The notes: generated by a model from the letters alone, not told the origin. Positions 23,308 to 32,268 are shown, counted from the stretch's first letter. The stretch is 38,859 nt of DNA from an uncultured Corynebacterium sp. (GCF_946998835.1 NZ_CAMQAZ010000024.1:1-38859), one strand, 5' to 3'. Translations and numbers: made by a program.

Positions 23308-24732
23308 GTGACCACTGAGAATTCCCCTGAGGCTTCCCCACGCCACTACGATGTCATCATCATTGGAACCGGGTCAGGCAATTCCATTCCAGCCCCGGAG
23401 TACGACGATATTCGTATTGCGCTCGTCGAGGAGGGACGTTTCGGCGGTACGTGTCTGAACGTTGGCTGTATTCCCACCAAGATGTTTGTTCTGGCCGCCG
23501 ATGCCGCTCGCACTATCCGGGAGGCCAGCCGCCTGGGTGTGCACGGCACCTATGATTCCGTTGACCTCAAGCAGATTCAAGATCGCGTCTTCGCCCAGCG
23601 TATCGACCAGATTGCCGACGGCGGCGAGGCGTACCGCCGCGGGGATGAGACCCCCAACATCGATGTCTACGACCGTCACGCGACCTTCGTCGGCCCGCGC
23701 ACCATTCGCACCGGCATCGGTGAGGAAACTGTCGACATCACGGCCGACAACATCATCATCGCCGCAGGTTCCCGCCCACACGTCCCGGGCCTGATTGCAG
23801 AGTCCGGGGTGGATTACTACACCAACGAGAACATCATGCGCGTCGACAAGCTCCCGCGCGAGATGATTATCGTCGGCGGCGGCTACATCGCCAGCGAGTT
23901 CGCGCACGTCTTCGCTTCCTTCGGCACGAAAGTGCACATGTTGGTGCGCTCCAATGTCATGCTGCGCGGCTCCGATGCCGCTATCTCCGAGCGCTTCCAC
24001 GAGGTAGCCGCACGCGACATCGACATCCGCATGAACACCTCCATCGCCGAGCTGTCCCAGGAGGGCGAAATCATCACCGCCACGCTTAACGACGGCACGG
24101 AGATTGCCGCCGATGCCCTGCTCGTGGCAACCGGTCGTATCCCCAACGGCGACCGCATGAACCTGGCCGCCGGCGGTGTGGACATGCACGACGATGGCCG
24201 CATCAAGGTTGACCAGTACGGCCGCACCTCAGCCGAAGGTGTCTGGGCACTGGGTGATGTCTCCAGCCCATATCAGCTGAAGCACATTGCCAACCACGAG
24301 GCCAAGGTTGTCTTTCACAACGTGCGGAACCCGTCCGACCTGCGTGCTTTTGACCACCGCTACATCCCGTCGGCGGTCTTCTCGCACCCGCAGATTGGCC
24401 AGGTCGGCATGACCGAGGACGAGGCTCGCGCCTGGGCTACGGACAACGGTACGGAGATTACCGTGAAGGTACAGAATTACGGGGATGTCGCCTACGGATG
24501 GGCACTCGAAGATCACGATGGCTTCGCCAAACTGATTGCGGACCGCGCCACCGGCCGACTGCTGGGCGCACACTTCATCGGTGAGCAGGCCGCGACCTTG
24601 GTGCAGCAGTGCATCCAGATGATGAGCTTCGAGATGGACGTGCGCGAAGTTGTCAAGGGTCAGCACTGGATTCACCCAGCACTACCCGAGCTAATTGAAA
24701 ACGCCATCCTGGGCCTGGAATTCGATAACTAG
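23308..24732 (+). CDS. mtr: Mycothione reductase
   Basis: Mtr reduces mycothiol disulfide with NADPH, keeping the main actinobacterial thiol reduced. The 474-residue flavoprotein has the FAD motif VIIIGTGSGNS near residues 16-26 and the redox-active disulfide motif GGTCLNVGCIPTK, with Cys-x4-Cys. It also has an NADPH-binding IVGGGYIASEF and the C-terminal HPALPELIENAI with the active-site His. I start at GTG 23308, which has AGGAG 5 nt upstream, over the in-frame ATGs at 23269 and 23293. It is the second plus-strand gene after the hydrolase. Its stop codon overlaps the cobQ stop in a CTAG. Confidence 0.95.
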   Translation: MTTENSPEASPRHYDVIIIGTGSGNSIPAPEYDDIRIALVEEGRFGGTCLNVGCIPTKMFVLAADAARTIREASRLGVHGTYDSVDLKQIQDRVFAQRIDQIADGGEAYRRGDETPNIDVYDRHATFVGPRTIRTGIGEETVDITADNIIIAAGSRPHVPGLIAESGVDYYTNENIMRVDKLPREMIIVGGGYIASEFAHVFASFGTKVHMLVRSNVMLRGSDAAISERFHEVAARDIDIRMNTSIAELSQEGEIITATLNDGTEIAADALLVATGRIPNGDRMNLAAGGVDMHDDGRIKVDQYGRTSAEGVWALGDVSSPYQLKHIANHEAKVVFHNVRNPSDLRAFDHRYIPSAVFSHPQIGQVGMTEDEARAWATDNGTEITVKVQNYGDVAYGWALEDHDGFAKLIADRATGRLLGAHFIGEQAATLVQQCIQMMSFEMDVREVVKGQHWIHPALPELIENAILGLEFDN

Positions 24733-26195
24733 CCCAACTGTTCAATGCCTGTAGCCTGGGCCAATGCGGGCCCAGCCAGGTGTTCTTCGACCGCATCGGC
24801 CAACAGGTCGACCTGCCGCAGCCGTTCTGCGGCAAACGAGGTATTAGAGCTGACCTCAAATCCGTCCCTGCCGACGGCAGCGGCCACTTCGCCCAACAGC
24901 TGACGGCGCACCTGGTCATTTTCTAGGTATCCGTGCCGATGAGTGCCGATTAGCATGCCACGCCGCGCTCCTTCTTCCTCGGACTCAGCGATAAAGGGAG
25001 CCTCGCTGCTTCGCACAACCTGCCCATTGTGCACTTCGTAGGAACCATCAGGGTGACTCACCAGCGTCTTCGTCTCCGCGAATTCAATGTCGGTGTCGAA
25101 CACTCCGAGCCCGTTCACGGTTCCGGCTGCCGACTCCACCGAGTCAGTAATACTGGTGCAGAGCATTTGGAACCCACCGCAGATGCCAATCAGCGGCAGC
25201 CCCCGGGCGGCTCGGTTCTCCAGCACGTCGTCAAGCCCCTGCGCCCGCAACCACTTAAGATCGGCGACCGTCGACTTTGACCCGGGCAGCACGACCAGAT
25301 CTGCGCGAGCAACGACCGATGGGTCAACGGTCCACTGCACGTGTACCCCTGGTTCACAGGCCAGCGCCTCGATGTCCGTGGCGTTGGAGACACGTGGTAG
25401 GCGAATGGCAGCCACGGACAGCGTTTCTGTTCCCAGCGGGGCGCTCGCAGGCCCCACCGATGCACCGGCGACTGTGCCGAGCGAATCCTCCGCGTCAACC
25501 CAGAGCCCCGGAATGAACGGCACTACGCCGAGTACGGGCACGCCGGTGTGCTCGCGAACCACGTCCAACCCCGGGGTCAACAACGACACGTCACCCCGAA
25601 ACTTGTTGACGATAAAACCGGTGATTCGTGCGCGGTCTTCCGGGCTCAGAATCGCATGCGTGCCGACGAAATGTGCCAGCACCCCACCGCGATCAATGTC
25701 CCCGGCGACCACAACGGGCAGATCAGCGAGCTCCGCTAACCCCATGTTGGCAATATCCGACTCTCGCAGATTCACCTCTGCGGGACTGCCGGCACCTTCG
25801 CACAGGACGACATCGTACTGCTCCCGCAGCTCTGCCAATGTTTCGGCGACTACCCCGCGCAACGCTTTCCTTCGCGATCGGTACGTCAGAGCGCTCACGT
25901 GCCCGTCAGCTTTACCCTTGACCACCACCTGACTGGTGTGATCCGAGCCCGGTTTGAGAAGCACCGGGTTAAAGGAGACATCGGGTTCGAGCCCACACGC
26001 CAGCGCCTGCAGAGCTTGCGCGCGCCCAATCTCGCCGCCGTCGAGCGTGACCGCGCAGTTGTTGGACATGTTTTGGGCTTTAAAGGGCGCGACCCTCACA
26101 CCACGACGCGCGAGCAACCGGCACATGCCGGCGACCAGAACCGACTTTCCGGCATCCGAGGTACAACCGGCAATCAGCGCTGCGGGAGCTTGCAC
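24729..26195 (-). CDS. cobQ: Cobyric acid synthase
   Basis: CobQ amidates the b, d, e and g side chains of adenosylcobyrinic a,c-diamide. The 488-residue protein has the synthetase domain opening ALIAGCTSDAGKSVLVAG, FKAQNMSNN near residue 40, and CEGAGSPAEVNLRESDIAN near 135-153. Its amidotransferase domain has LIGICGGFQML with the nucleophile Cys near 341 and GTHRHGYLEN with the His near 418. GTG 26195 starts 3 nt after the map stop, so it is probably co-transcribed with map, 4 kb away from the other cobalamin genes. Confidence 0.94.
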   Translation of the reverse strand: MQAPAALIAGCTSDAGKSVLVAGMCRLLARRGVRVAPFKAQNMSNNCAVTLDGGEIGRAQALQALACGLEPDVSFNPVLLKPGSDHTSQVVVKGKADGHVSALTYRSRRKALRGVVAETLAELREQYDVVLCEGAGSPAEVNLRESDIANMGLAELADLPVVVAGDIDRGGVLAHFVGTHAILSPEDRARITGFIVNKFRGDVSLLTPGLDVVREHTGVPVLGVVPFIPGLWVDAEDSLGTVAGASVGPASAPLGTETLSVAAIRLPRVSNATDIEALACEPGVHVQWTVDPSVVARADLVVLPGSKSTVADLKWLRAQGLDDVLENRAARGLPLIGICGGFQMLCTSITDSVESAAGTVNGLGVFDTDIEFAETKTLVSHPDGSYEVHNGQVVRSSEAPFIAESEEEGARRGMLIGTHRHGYLENDQVRRQLLGEVAAAVGRDGFEVSSNTSFAAERLRQVDLLADAVEEHLAGPALAQATGIEQLG

Positions 26196-26198
26196 GGG

Positions 26199-27110
26199 TT
26201 AGGCCTCTGGCTTCCAACCAGTCTGGAACTGCCCCGGAACATTCTGCTCATCCGGCAGGGTGAGAATCTCATGACCGTCGGCAGTCACCAGCACCGTGTG
26301 CTCGAACTGGGCCGTGAACTTGAAGTCATCATTCTGCACAGTCCAGCCGTTGTCCCAGATGTGGTACGGCAGCTCACCAAGGTTAATCATCGGCTCGACG
26401 GTCAGGGTCATGCCCGGCTCAAAAACGGTGTTCTGACTCGGCTCGTCGTAGTGCAGGACAATCAGACCATTGTGGAACGTGGTACCGACACCGTGACCGG
26501 TGAAGTCCCGAACAGTGTTGTAACCAAAGCGCTTGGCGTAGGACTCAATCACGCGACCAATGACGTTAATCTCGCGTCCCGGCTTGATGACCTTAATGCC
26601 GCGCATGGTGGCGTTGTAGGTGCGCTCCACCAGCTGGCGGTGCTCCTCCGAGACATTGCCAGCGAGGAAAGTGGCGTTGGTATCGCCGTGGACGCCGTTT
26701 TTGTAACCGGTGACATCGACGTTGACGATATCGCCGTCCTCAATAACCTGAGTATCCGGAATACCGTGGCAGACAATCTCATTGAGTGACACACAGCAGG
26801 ACTTCTCAAAACCGCGGTAGCCCAGCGTGGACGGGTAGGTGTCGTGGTCCAGCAGATACTCATGCACCACCCGGTCAATCTCATCCGTGGTCACACCCGG
26901 AGCTACGGCCTTTCCGGCCTCCACCAGTGCGTTGGCAGCAATACGAGAGACCTCTCGCATGTTTTCAATGTCTTCCGGGGTCTGTACCAGCGGCTCGCCG
27001 ACGCCTTCCTGAACCTCGTCCTTCCAGGCGTATTCCGGTCGTTCAATATGTGCCGGGACAGTACGAATTGGCGTGGACTTTTGCTGAGTAAGTGGAGAAC
27101 GCTGAGTCAT
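26199..27110 (-). CDS. map: Methionine aminopeptidase, type I
   Basis: MetAP removes the N-terminal Met from nascent proteins. The 303-residue product has the metal-binding residues in context: NEIVCHGIP (His), VNVDVTGYKNGVHGDTNATF (two Asp), FTGHGVGTTFHN (His), TVEPMI (Glu) and QFEHTVLVT (Glu). An N-terminal extension of about 45 residues precedes the core, as in actinobacterial MapB. I start at ATG 27110 because the open frame beyond it overlaps the PBP gene and a TAGAGT -10 hexamer lies 7 nt before the ATG. It is followed immediately by cobQ. Confidence 0.94.
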   Translation of the reverse strand: MTQRSPLTQQKSTPIRTVPAHIERPEYAWKDEVQEGVGEPLVQTPEDIENMREVSRIAANALVEAGKAVAPGVTTDEIDRVVHEYLLDHDTYPSTLGYRGFEKSCCVSLNEIVCHGIPDTQVIEDGDIVNVDVTGYKNGVHGDTNATFLAGNVSEEHRQLVERTYNATMRGIKVIKPGREINVIGRVIESYAKRFGYNTVRDFTGHGVGTTFHNGLIVLHYDEPSQNTVFEPGMTLTVEPMINLGELPYHIWDNGWTVQNDDFKFTAQFEHTVLVTADGHEILTLPDEQNVPGQFQTGWKPEA

Positions 27111-27117
27111 GGCACAT

Positions 27118-27123
27118 ACTCTA
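27118..27123 (-). promoter_or_regulatory. -10 element of leaderless map promoter
   Basis: TAGAGT on the minus strand lies 7 nt before the map ATG at 27110, in the 67-bp gap after the PBP gene. No clear -35 is seen. A leaderless start is suggested by the spacing. Confidence 0.4.
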
Positions 27124-27177
27124 CCCCTACCCCGGATTCGATTTTCGGCCTGGGCAGGTTTCCTAGCCGGAAATGGC

Positions 27178-29025
27178 CTAGCCCTCGTCTCCTGAGCCTT
27201 CATCCATGTTTGCAAAGAACACATCGGTAATCGCCACCGCGTGCTCGGATCCGCCACCGCCGACAATGAGCGTGGCGAAGGCCAAATCATCACGGTAGCC
27301 AGTGAACCACGCATGTGAGCCACCAGCGAACTCTGCCTCACCGGTCTTTGCGTAAACTTCACCGCGGCCAGCAATGGCCGAACCTGTACCGGAGGTCACC
27401 ACCGCGCGCATGAGCGTGCGCACTTCATTCAACACCTCAGGTGGCAGGGGCTCCGATGTCTGCGACTGCCAGGTTCCCGCACTGGGCACGAGTGTCGGAG
27501 TCGGGGTGCGTCCGGCTGCCACCGTCGCCGAGACCATAGCCATACCAAACGGGCTGGCCAAGTCGTTTCCCTGTCCGTAGCCCGCGTCAATGCGCTCGAC
27601 TTCGTCACTGCCATCAGAAACACTGCCGGTAATAGTGTCGAGCCCCGCGATACGATAATCGATACCGATGCCGAAGTTCTTGGACTCCTCCTTGAACTGC
27701 CCTGGCTTCAACTTATGTGCGATGTCGCCAAAGGTGGTGTTGCAGGAACGTGCGAACGCATCACTCAGAGAAGTATCACCGACACCGCTGCCGTTATAGT
27801 TGGTGACAATACGCGGCCCAATTTCCATTGAACCTGGGCATGGCACTGTCGACCCTGCATTCAAACCCTCATGCTGCACGCCCGCAGCGGCGGTGACAAT
27901 CTTGTAGGTCGACCCTGGCGGGAACTGTCCCATCAGCGCCAGGTCTCCGTCCTTATCCGCTTCGGCCGTCTGTGCAACTGCCAGGATCTTTCCTGTCGAC
28001 GGCTGCACAGCCACCAGCATTGCCTTCGCATCCTTGCGTGTATCCACTGCCTTTTGGGCGGCGTCCTGCACCTTCTTGCTAATCGATGCCTGTACCGCCG
28101 GCGCTACATTCGGAGAAACTTCATACAGCGTGCCGACGACAGCCCCATCCTCGTTGGCCGCCACGATATTCCACCCATCGGAGCCATGATCGCCAGTGTC
28201 CACGAGTTTCTCCACGCGGCTCATCAAGTCGGGAGCGAAACCTGGGTCGGGTCGCACCATTGCAGCTTCATCGTTGACCGAAATACCGTCGATGTCGGCG
28301 AGGTCATTTTTAACCCGCTGCGGGGTGGAGGATGGAAGCACAATCAGCGAAAAATTACCCTTTCCGCCGCTTGCCTGCTCCCCCACTGCACGCGCATCGA
28401 GCTTTGGACCGTCTTCCGGCATTTCGTTATTAATCACCGTCGCCGCGCGGTTAATCGCCGATTGCACATTGCCCACCCGATCTCGATTGAGGATTACGCG
28501 ATGCACAGTCCCAGGCTCGAGCAGAGCCGCACCATCGGATCCGACGACAGACGGACGCGGCGCAGCAATAGTGCGCAATTCCGGATGCTGATTCCTGCCC
28601 AGCTGCGGATGCAGCGATGCCGGAGACCAGCGCAAAGCCCAATCCCGCTGTCCTGACTCGGTCTTGGTCAACGTGAAAGTGGTGTCATAGCCCCAGTGTC
28701 TCTGATGAGGCAGCTGCCAGTTCATAGTCACTTCCGCCGAGGATTGATTCGAGCTGGTGTCAACACCCTCGATTTCAAACTCAAGCCCCTCCGGCTGAAG
28801 TCCGTCAGTGGCCGCCTTCAAATCGCTTTCCGCAGAGTCCGGGTGATCGGTCAGCGCCGCCGCCTCAGCGACGTCACCTTCCGCAAGCGCTCCCAAAAAC
28901 TCTTCCAGCACCTCACGCCCGGTGTCGGGCCGCGGCGTACACGCGGCGGATGACAGCACAAGCCCCGTGATTGCCACAGCCGAGATGCTGCGGATCAGAG
29001 GCGTGCGGCGCGAAGATTGTTCCAT
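27178..29025 (-). CDS. Penicillin-binding lipoprotein (class B-like transpeptidase)
   Basis: The 615-residue protein is predicted to be anchored outside the membrane. It has a basic N-terminus, a hydrophobic stretch and a lipobox ending SSAAC near residue 29. An NTF2-like MecA-type N-terminal domain (about 30-150) follows. The transpeptidase domain has all three motifs: STYK near 371, SCN near 424 and KTGEAE near 557. It should cross-link peptidoglycan and bind beta-lactams. The homologous place in M. tuberculosis holds Rv2864c. I start at ATG 29025, beginning MEQSSRR. The gene follows rseP by 59 bp; in relatives ispG lies between them. Confidence 0.92.
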   Translation of the reverse strand: MEQSSRRTPLIRSISAVAITGLVLSSAACTPRPDTGREVLEEFLGALAEGDVAEAAALTDHPDSAESDLKAATDGLQPEGLEFEIEGVDTSSNQSSAEVTMNWQLPHQRHWGYDTTFTLTKTESGQRDWALRWSPASLHPQLGRNQHPELRTIAAPRPSVVGSDGAALLEPGTVHRVILNRDRVGNVQSAINRAATVINNEMPEDGPKLDARAVGEQASGGKGNFSLIVLPSSTPQRVKNDLADIDGISVNDEAAMVRPDPGFAPDLMSRVEKLVDTGDHGSDGWNIVAANEDGAVVGTLYEVSPNVAPAVQASISKKVQDAAQKAVDTRKDAKAMLVAVQPSTGKILAVAQTAEADKDGDLALMGQFPPGSTYKIVTAAAGVQHEGLNAGSTVPCPGSMEIGPRIVTNYNGSGVGDTSLSDAFARSCNTTFGDIAHKLKPGQFKEESKNFGIGIDYRIAGLDTITGSVSDGSDEVERIDAGYGQGNDLASPFGMAMVSATVAAGRTPTPTLVPSAGTWQSQTSEPLPPEVLNEVRTLMRAVVTSGTGSAIAGRGEVYAKTGEAEFAGGSHAWFTGYRDDLAFATLIVGGGGSEHAVAITDVFFANMDEGSGDEG

Positions 29026-29084
29026 GTGGGCTGACGTTAGCACCGTAATGCTTTACGACGACGCTGGCACGCCGCAACCTTCTA

Positions 29085-30317
29085 TCAGCGGTTTAGCACA
29101 ATTGGATTGACCACGTCTGCGGCCATGACCACAACGCCGAATACGAGCAAAACTGCGGTGAAGGCCATGGTGATTGGCATGAGCTTGGTGTAGTCAGCCG
29201 GCCCAAGCGCTGGCTTACCGAACACCTTGCGAATCCGGTCACGAATGCGCTCGTAAATGACAACGGCAATATGACCGCCATCCAGCGGAGGTAGTGGCAC
29301 CAGGTTGAACACCGCCAGGAAGTAGTTGAGATTGGCCAGCAATAAGAAGAATGAGGGCCACTGGTTCATCTCAACCAATTCACCGCCTGCACGTGAAGCC
29401 CCGACAACGCTCATGGGGCTCGCCGGATCACGCTGAGCGCCGAAGATAGAGGCGACCACGCCTGGAACCTTCTCTGGAATGGAGAGCAGTCCGTTCCACA
29501 CAGCCCCGAACAGACTTCCGGTGAAGCTTGCAGCACCACCGATAGCGGTGAACGCGTTGTACTCGTGGAGGATGGTCTCTGGACGCTGAAAGGCGATACC
29601 AATCGCTGGCTGGTCGATGTCCTGGCTGTCGTTAGTCTTGCGTTTAACGACCTCTGGGGTAACCGTAACCGTTTGAGTGGTTCCGTTCCGATTAATAGTC
29701 ATCGTGATGTCCCCGCCTGCGGAGCTGCCGATGAGCGACACAGCCTCAGGGTAAGAAGTGATCCTGGTGCCATTGACCTTCTCAATGACATCTCCGGCAC
29801 GCAGTCCTGCGCGCTCGGCGGGACCAGCGCCGGTGCAGGGCTCTAGGGTGCCATCGGCACGCTGTGCCGGTGAAACACACTGAACCGACTGAATGCGTGG
29901 TGCCATTTCCTTGCCCATGTTGGGCAGACCCCACGTCACAGCGATGAAATAGAGAATAAGGAACCCGATAATAAGGTTCATCGCCACTCCACCGAGCATG
30001 ACAATAGTCCGTTGCCACCATGGCTTCTTGTACATGGCATAGGGCTCTTCAGCGGGATCAATTGGATCCATCGCAGTCATGCCCGCAATGTCACAGAATC
30101 CGCCGAAAGGGATTGCCTTAACTCCGTACTCGGTGTCATGCCCACCAGCGGCGGCATGATGCCGTTTAAAGGAGAAGAGCGTTGGGCCAAAACCAATGAA
30201 GTAACGGCGAACTCGCATTCCGCACAGTCGAGCGGCAGTGAGGTGGCCCCATTCGTGGAGGGCGATAGTCACCGCGATGCCGATTGCGAAGAGTAAAACT
30301 CCAAGAAGAAATGTCAC
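29085..30317 (-). CDS. rseP: Site-2 intramembrane metalloprotease (RseP/Rip1)
   Basis: This protease cuts membrane anti-sigma factors and other substrates within the bilayer. The 410-residue protein has the zinc motif HEWGH at residues 21-25 in the first membrane segment. A periplasmic-side PDZ domain follows (about 160-230, with AGLRAGDVIEKVNG). The NLVPLPPLDGGH motif, with the third zinc ligand Asp, is near residue 345. There are about four membrane segments. Start ATG 30317. In M. tuberculosis and corynebacteria dxr lies upstream and ispG downstream; neither is here. Confidence 0.95.
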   Translation of the reverse strand: MTFLLGVLLFAIGIAVTIALHEWGHLTAARLCGMRVRRYFIGFGPTLFSFKRHHAAAGGHDTEYGVKAIPFGGFCDIAGMTAMDPIDPAEEPYAMYKKPWWQRTIVMLGGVAMNLIIGFLILYFIAVTWGLPNMGKEMAPRIQSVQCVSPAQRADGTLEPCTGAGPAERAGLRAGDVIEKVNGTRITSYPEAVSLIGSSAGGDITMTINRNGTTQTVTVTPEVVKRKTNDSQDIDQPAIGIAFQRPETILHEYNAFTAIGGAASFTGSLFGAVWNGLLSIPEKVPGVVASIFGAQRDPASPMSVVGASRAGGELVEMNQWPSFFLLLANLNYFLAVFNLVPLPPLDGGHIAVVIYERIRDRIRKVFGKPALGPADYTKLMPITMAFTAVLLVFGVVVMAADVVNPIVLNR

Positions 30318-30473
30318 GAGTGCTCACCCTACCCCCACTTTGGGCAAACCAGAACACCGGCGGGGAGTTTCCGGCCGGGCGAAGTCCCAATTTCAGCAAG
30401 TTCTAAGGTATCCTTACACCCGATACTCAAGATTGTCTGAAAATGCGCTCAGTCGCTTTCAGCAAAATCGTAT

Positions 30474-30510
30474 ATAGACTGCAGATAGACTGAAGTGCAT
30501 ATAGAGTGCA
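30474..30510 (+). promoter_or_regulatory. Three ATAGACTGCA-like repeats upstream of DUF2631 gene
   Basis: ATAGACTGCA (30474), ATAGACTGAA (30485) and ATAGAGTGCA (30501) are near-identical 10-mers spaced 11 and 16 bp apart. They lie 34-70 bp before the GTG at 30544 and could be regulator sites and/or overlapping TATAGA-type -10 elements. The rest of the 30318-30543 gap holds nothing else I can name. Confidence 0.4.
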
Positions 30511-30543
30511 ATTCGCCGAAAGTGTTAACAGGAGGACTTTCAA

Positions 30544-30945
30544 GTGAGCAACCACGAGCCAAAGGAAGAGATTTACCGCGGCGTCAGCACCCTCGACGAG
30601 CCGTCGGCGAAGTGGGGCTGGCACGGCATTAGCAAGAGCGCTATGCAGAAGGCCGGCTGGATTTCTGTGATCTTCCTGCTGGGCATGACCATCGGTAACC
30701 ACAAGGGCAACGTCGAGAACTGGTGGCTGGTCGCCATTGCTGCTCTGATTGCCATTGGTCTGCTGCTGCAGCTGTTCGCCCCGCAGGGTTCCCAGGCCCG
30801 CACCGTTACTGCTCACAACAAACCGGAAGGCCACATTGAGCCTGAGTGGGCACGCGACCAGGTCAACGGCACCGGCGTCTACGCTGACCTGACTGACTCG
30901 CAGCTGCGCTCCTGGAACCGCCTGCCGGAAGGCCAGGACCAGTAG
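30544..30945 (+). CDS. DUF2631 family membrane protein
   Basis: The 133-residue protein has the N-terminal DEPSAKWGWHG segment (about 18-28) that I associate with actinobacterial DUF2631. Two membrane segments follow (about 36-52 and 60-78) and then a polar C-terminal tail. GTG 30544 has a perfect AGGAGG 8 nt upstream. It stands alone, divergent from rseP and convergent with rlmN, and a bidirectional terminator follows. Its function is unknown. Strong translation signals suggest good expression. Confidence 0.8.
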   Translation: MSNHEPKEEIYRGVSTLDEPSAKWGWHGISKSAMQKAGWISVIFLLGMTIGNHKGNVENWWLVAIAALIAIGLLLQLFAPQGSQARTVTAHNKPEGHIEPEWARDQVNGTGVYADLTDSQLRSWNRLPEGQDQ

Positions 30946-31004
30946 AGTTAGCCACTTTTAAAGAAAGTCTGGTTTTAACAGCTCTATAGCGAAACAGAGC
31001 ATAG

Positions 31005-31041
31005 AAAAATCCGCACCGGATGTTTTCGGTGCGGATTTTTT
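31005..31041. terminator. Bidirectional rho-independent terminator
   Basis: A perfect 14-bp stem (AAAAATCCGCACCG / CGGTGCGGATTTTT) with an 8-nt loop and a T-run on both strands lies between the convergent DUF2631 and rlmN genes. It should stop transcription from both sides. Confidence 0.92.
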
Positions 31042-31053
31042 GCTATCTACCTT

Positions 31054-32151
31054 CTACACTTCTTCAGCCGCCAACTGACCACACGCTGCGGCAATCTCAT
31101 TGCCACGGGTATCGCGAACCGTACATGGCACTCCCTGAGCCTGTACACGGCGGACAAACTCCTCCTGCTGCTTCTTCGGGGAGGCGTCCCACTTCGAGCC
31201 CGGAGTTGGATTGAGTGGAATCAGGTTGACGTGGACGCGTGAGCCCAGAGCATTGTGAAGCTTCTTACCCAGGAGATCGGCACGCCAATCCTGGTCGTTG
31301 ATGTCACGAATCAAGGCGTACTCGATGGAGACACGACGACCGGTCTTGTCGGCGTAGTATCGGGCCGCATCGAGAACCTCGGCCACTGTGAAGCGGTTAT
31401 TGATTGGCACCAGCTCATCGCGAAGCTCATCATCCGGAGTGTGCAGTGACACTGCGAGGGTGACGGACAGGTCTTCGTCGGCAAGCCGTCGGATGTTCGG
31501 AGCAAAACCGACCGTGGAGACGGTGACGTTGCGCATCGAGATACCAAATCCCTCTGGTGACGGCCGCGTGATCCGGTGGACGGCGGCGAGAACGCGATTG
31601 TAGTTTGCGAGCGGCTCCCCCATGCCCATGAAGACAATGTTGGTGAGGCGACCGCCTTCTGCCGCCATGGTGGCGGCAGCCTCGCGGACCTGGTCCACAA
31701 TCTCTGCTGTCGAGAGGTTACGCTGCAGACCCCCTTGCCCGGTCGCACAGAATGGACACGCCATACCGCAACCCGCTTGCGAGGAGATGCACAGCGTAGC
31801 GCGATCTGGGTACTTCATCAGCACGGATTCCAACAACGTGCCGTCACCTGCACGCCACAGTGTCTTACGGGTTTCGCCGTCGTCACAGGTGATGTGACGA
31901 ACGGGAGTCAGCAGCGGCGGGAAAAGGCTGTCCTTGACCTTCTGACGATCTGCTTCCGGCAGGTCGGTCATCGTCATGGGGTCAGCTTCGAGCCGGCCAT
32001 AGTAGTGACGTGCAATTTGGTCAGCGCGGAAAGCCGGCAGACCCAATTCCTTGACCGCAGCCTTCCGTTCCTCAACATCGAGGTCGGCGAAATGGGTCGC
32101 AGGCATGCCGCGACGTGGGGCTTTAAGAACAATTGGAAGTGAAGATGCCAT
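31054..32151 (-). CDS. rlmN: 23S rRNA/tRNA adenine-C2 methyltransferase
   Basis: RlmN is a radical-SAM enzyme that methylates A2503 of 23S rRNA and A37 of some tRNAs. The 365-residue protein has the iron-sulfur motif CGMACPFC near residues 126-133 and the MGMGEPLANY motif. The two cysteines of the ping-pong mechanism are likely the CTVRDTRG Cys near the C-terminus and the one just before ISSQAG. I start at ATG 32151 (MASSLPIVL), which matches the family beginning; ATG 32163 and the frame to 32202 are alternatives. It is divergent from lapA. Confidence 0.93.
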   Translation of the reverse strand: MASSLPIVLKAPRRGMPATHFADLDVEERKAAVKELGLPAFRADQIARHYYGRLEADPMTMTDLPEADRQKVKDSLFPPLLTPVRHITCDDGETRKTLWRAGDGTLLESVLMKYPDRATLCISSQAGCGMACPFCATGQGGLQRNLSTAEIVDQVREAAATMAAEGGRLTNIVFMGMGEPLANYNRVLAAVHRITRPSPEGFGISMRNVTVSTVGFAPNIRRLADEDLSVTLAVSLHTPDDELRDELVPINNRFTVAEVLDAARYYADKTGRRVSIEYALIRDINDQDWRADLLGKKLHNALGSRVHVNLIPLNPTPGSKWDASPKKQQEEFVRRVQAQGVPCTVRDTRGNEIAAACGQLAAEEV

Positions 32152-32268
32152 GATGGCACCCATTTTCGCATGTAATGACAGTTTTGGCCTAATGCTCAGC
32201 AAAGCTAAGTCTGCTCAGCGAACTTTCACAGGTGGTACATACCTGCCAAAACGTGTTGAATGATAGGT

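Noticed and set aside
27111..27374. N-terminal extension of methionine aminopeptidase
   Set aside because: It overlaps the PBP gene, and the ATG at 27110 has a suitable -10 upstream.
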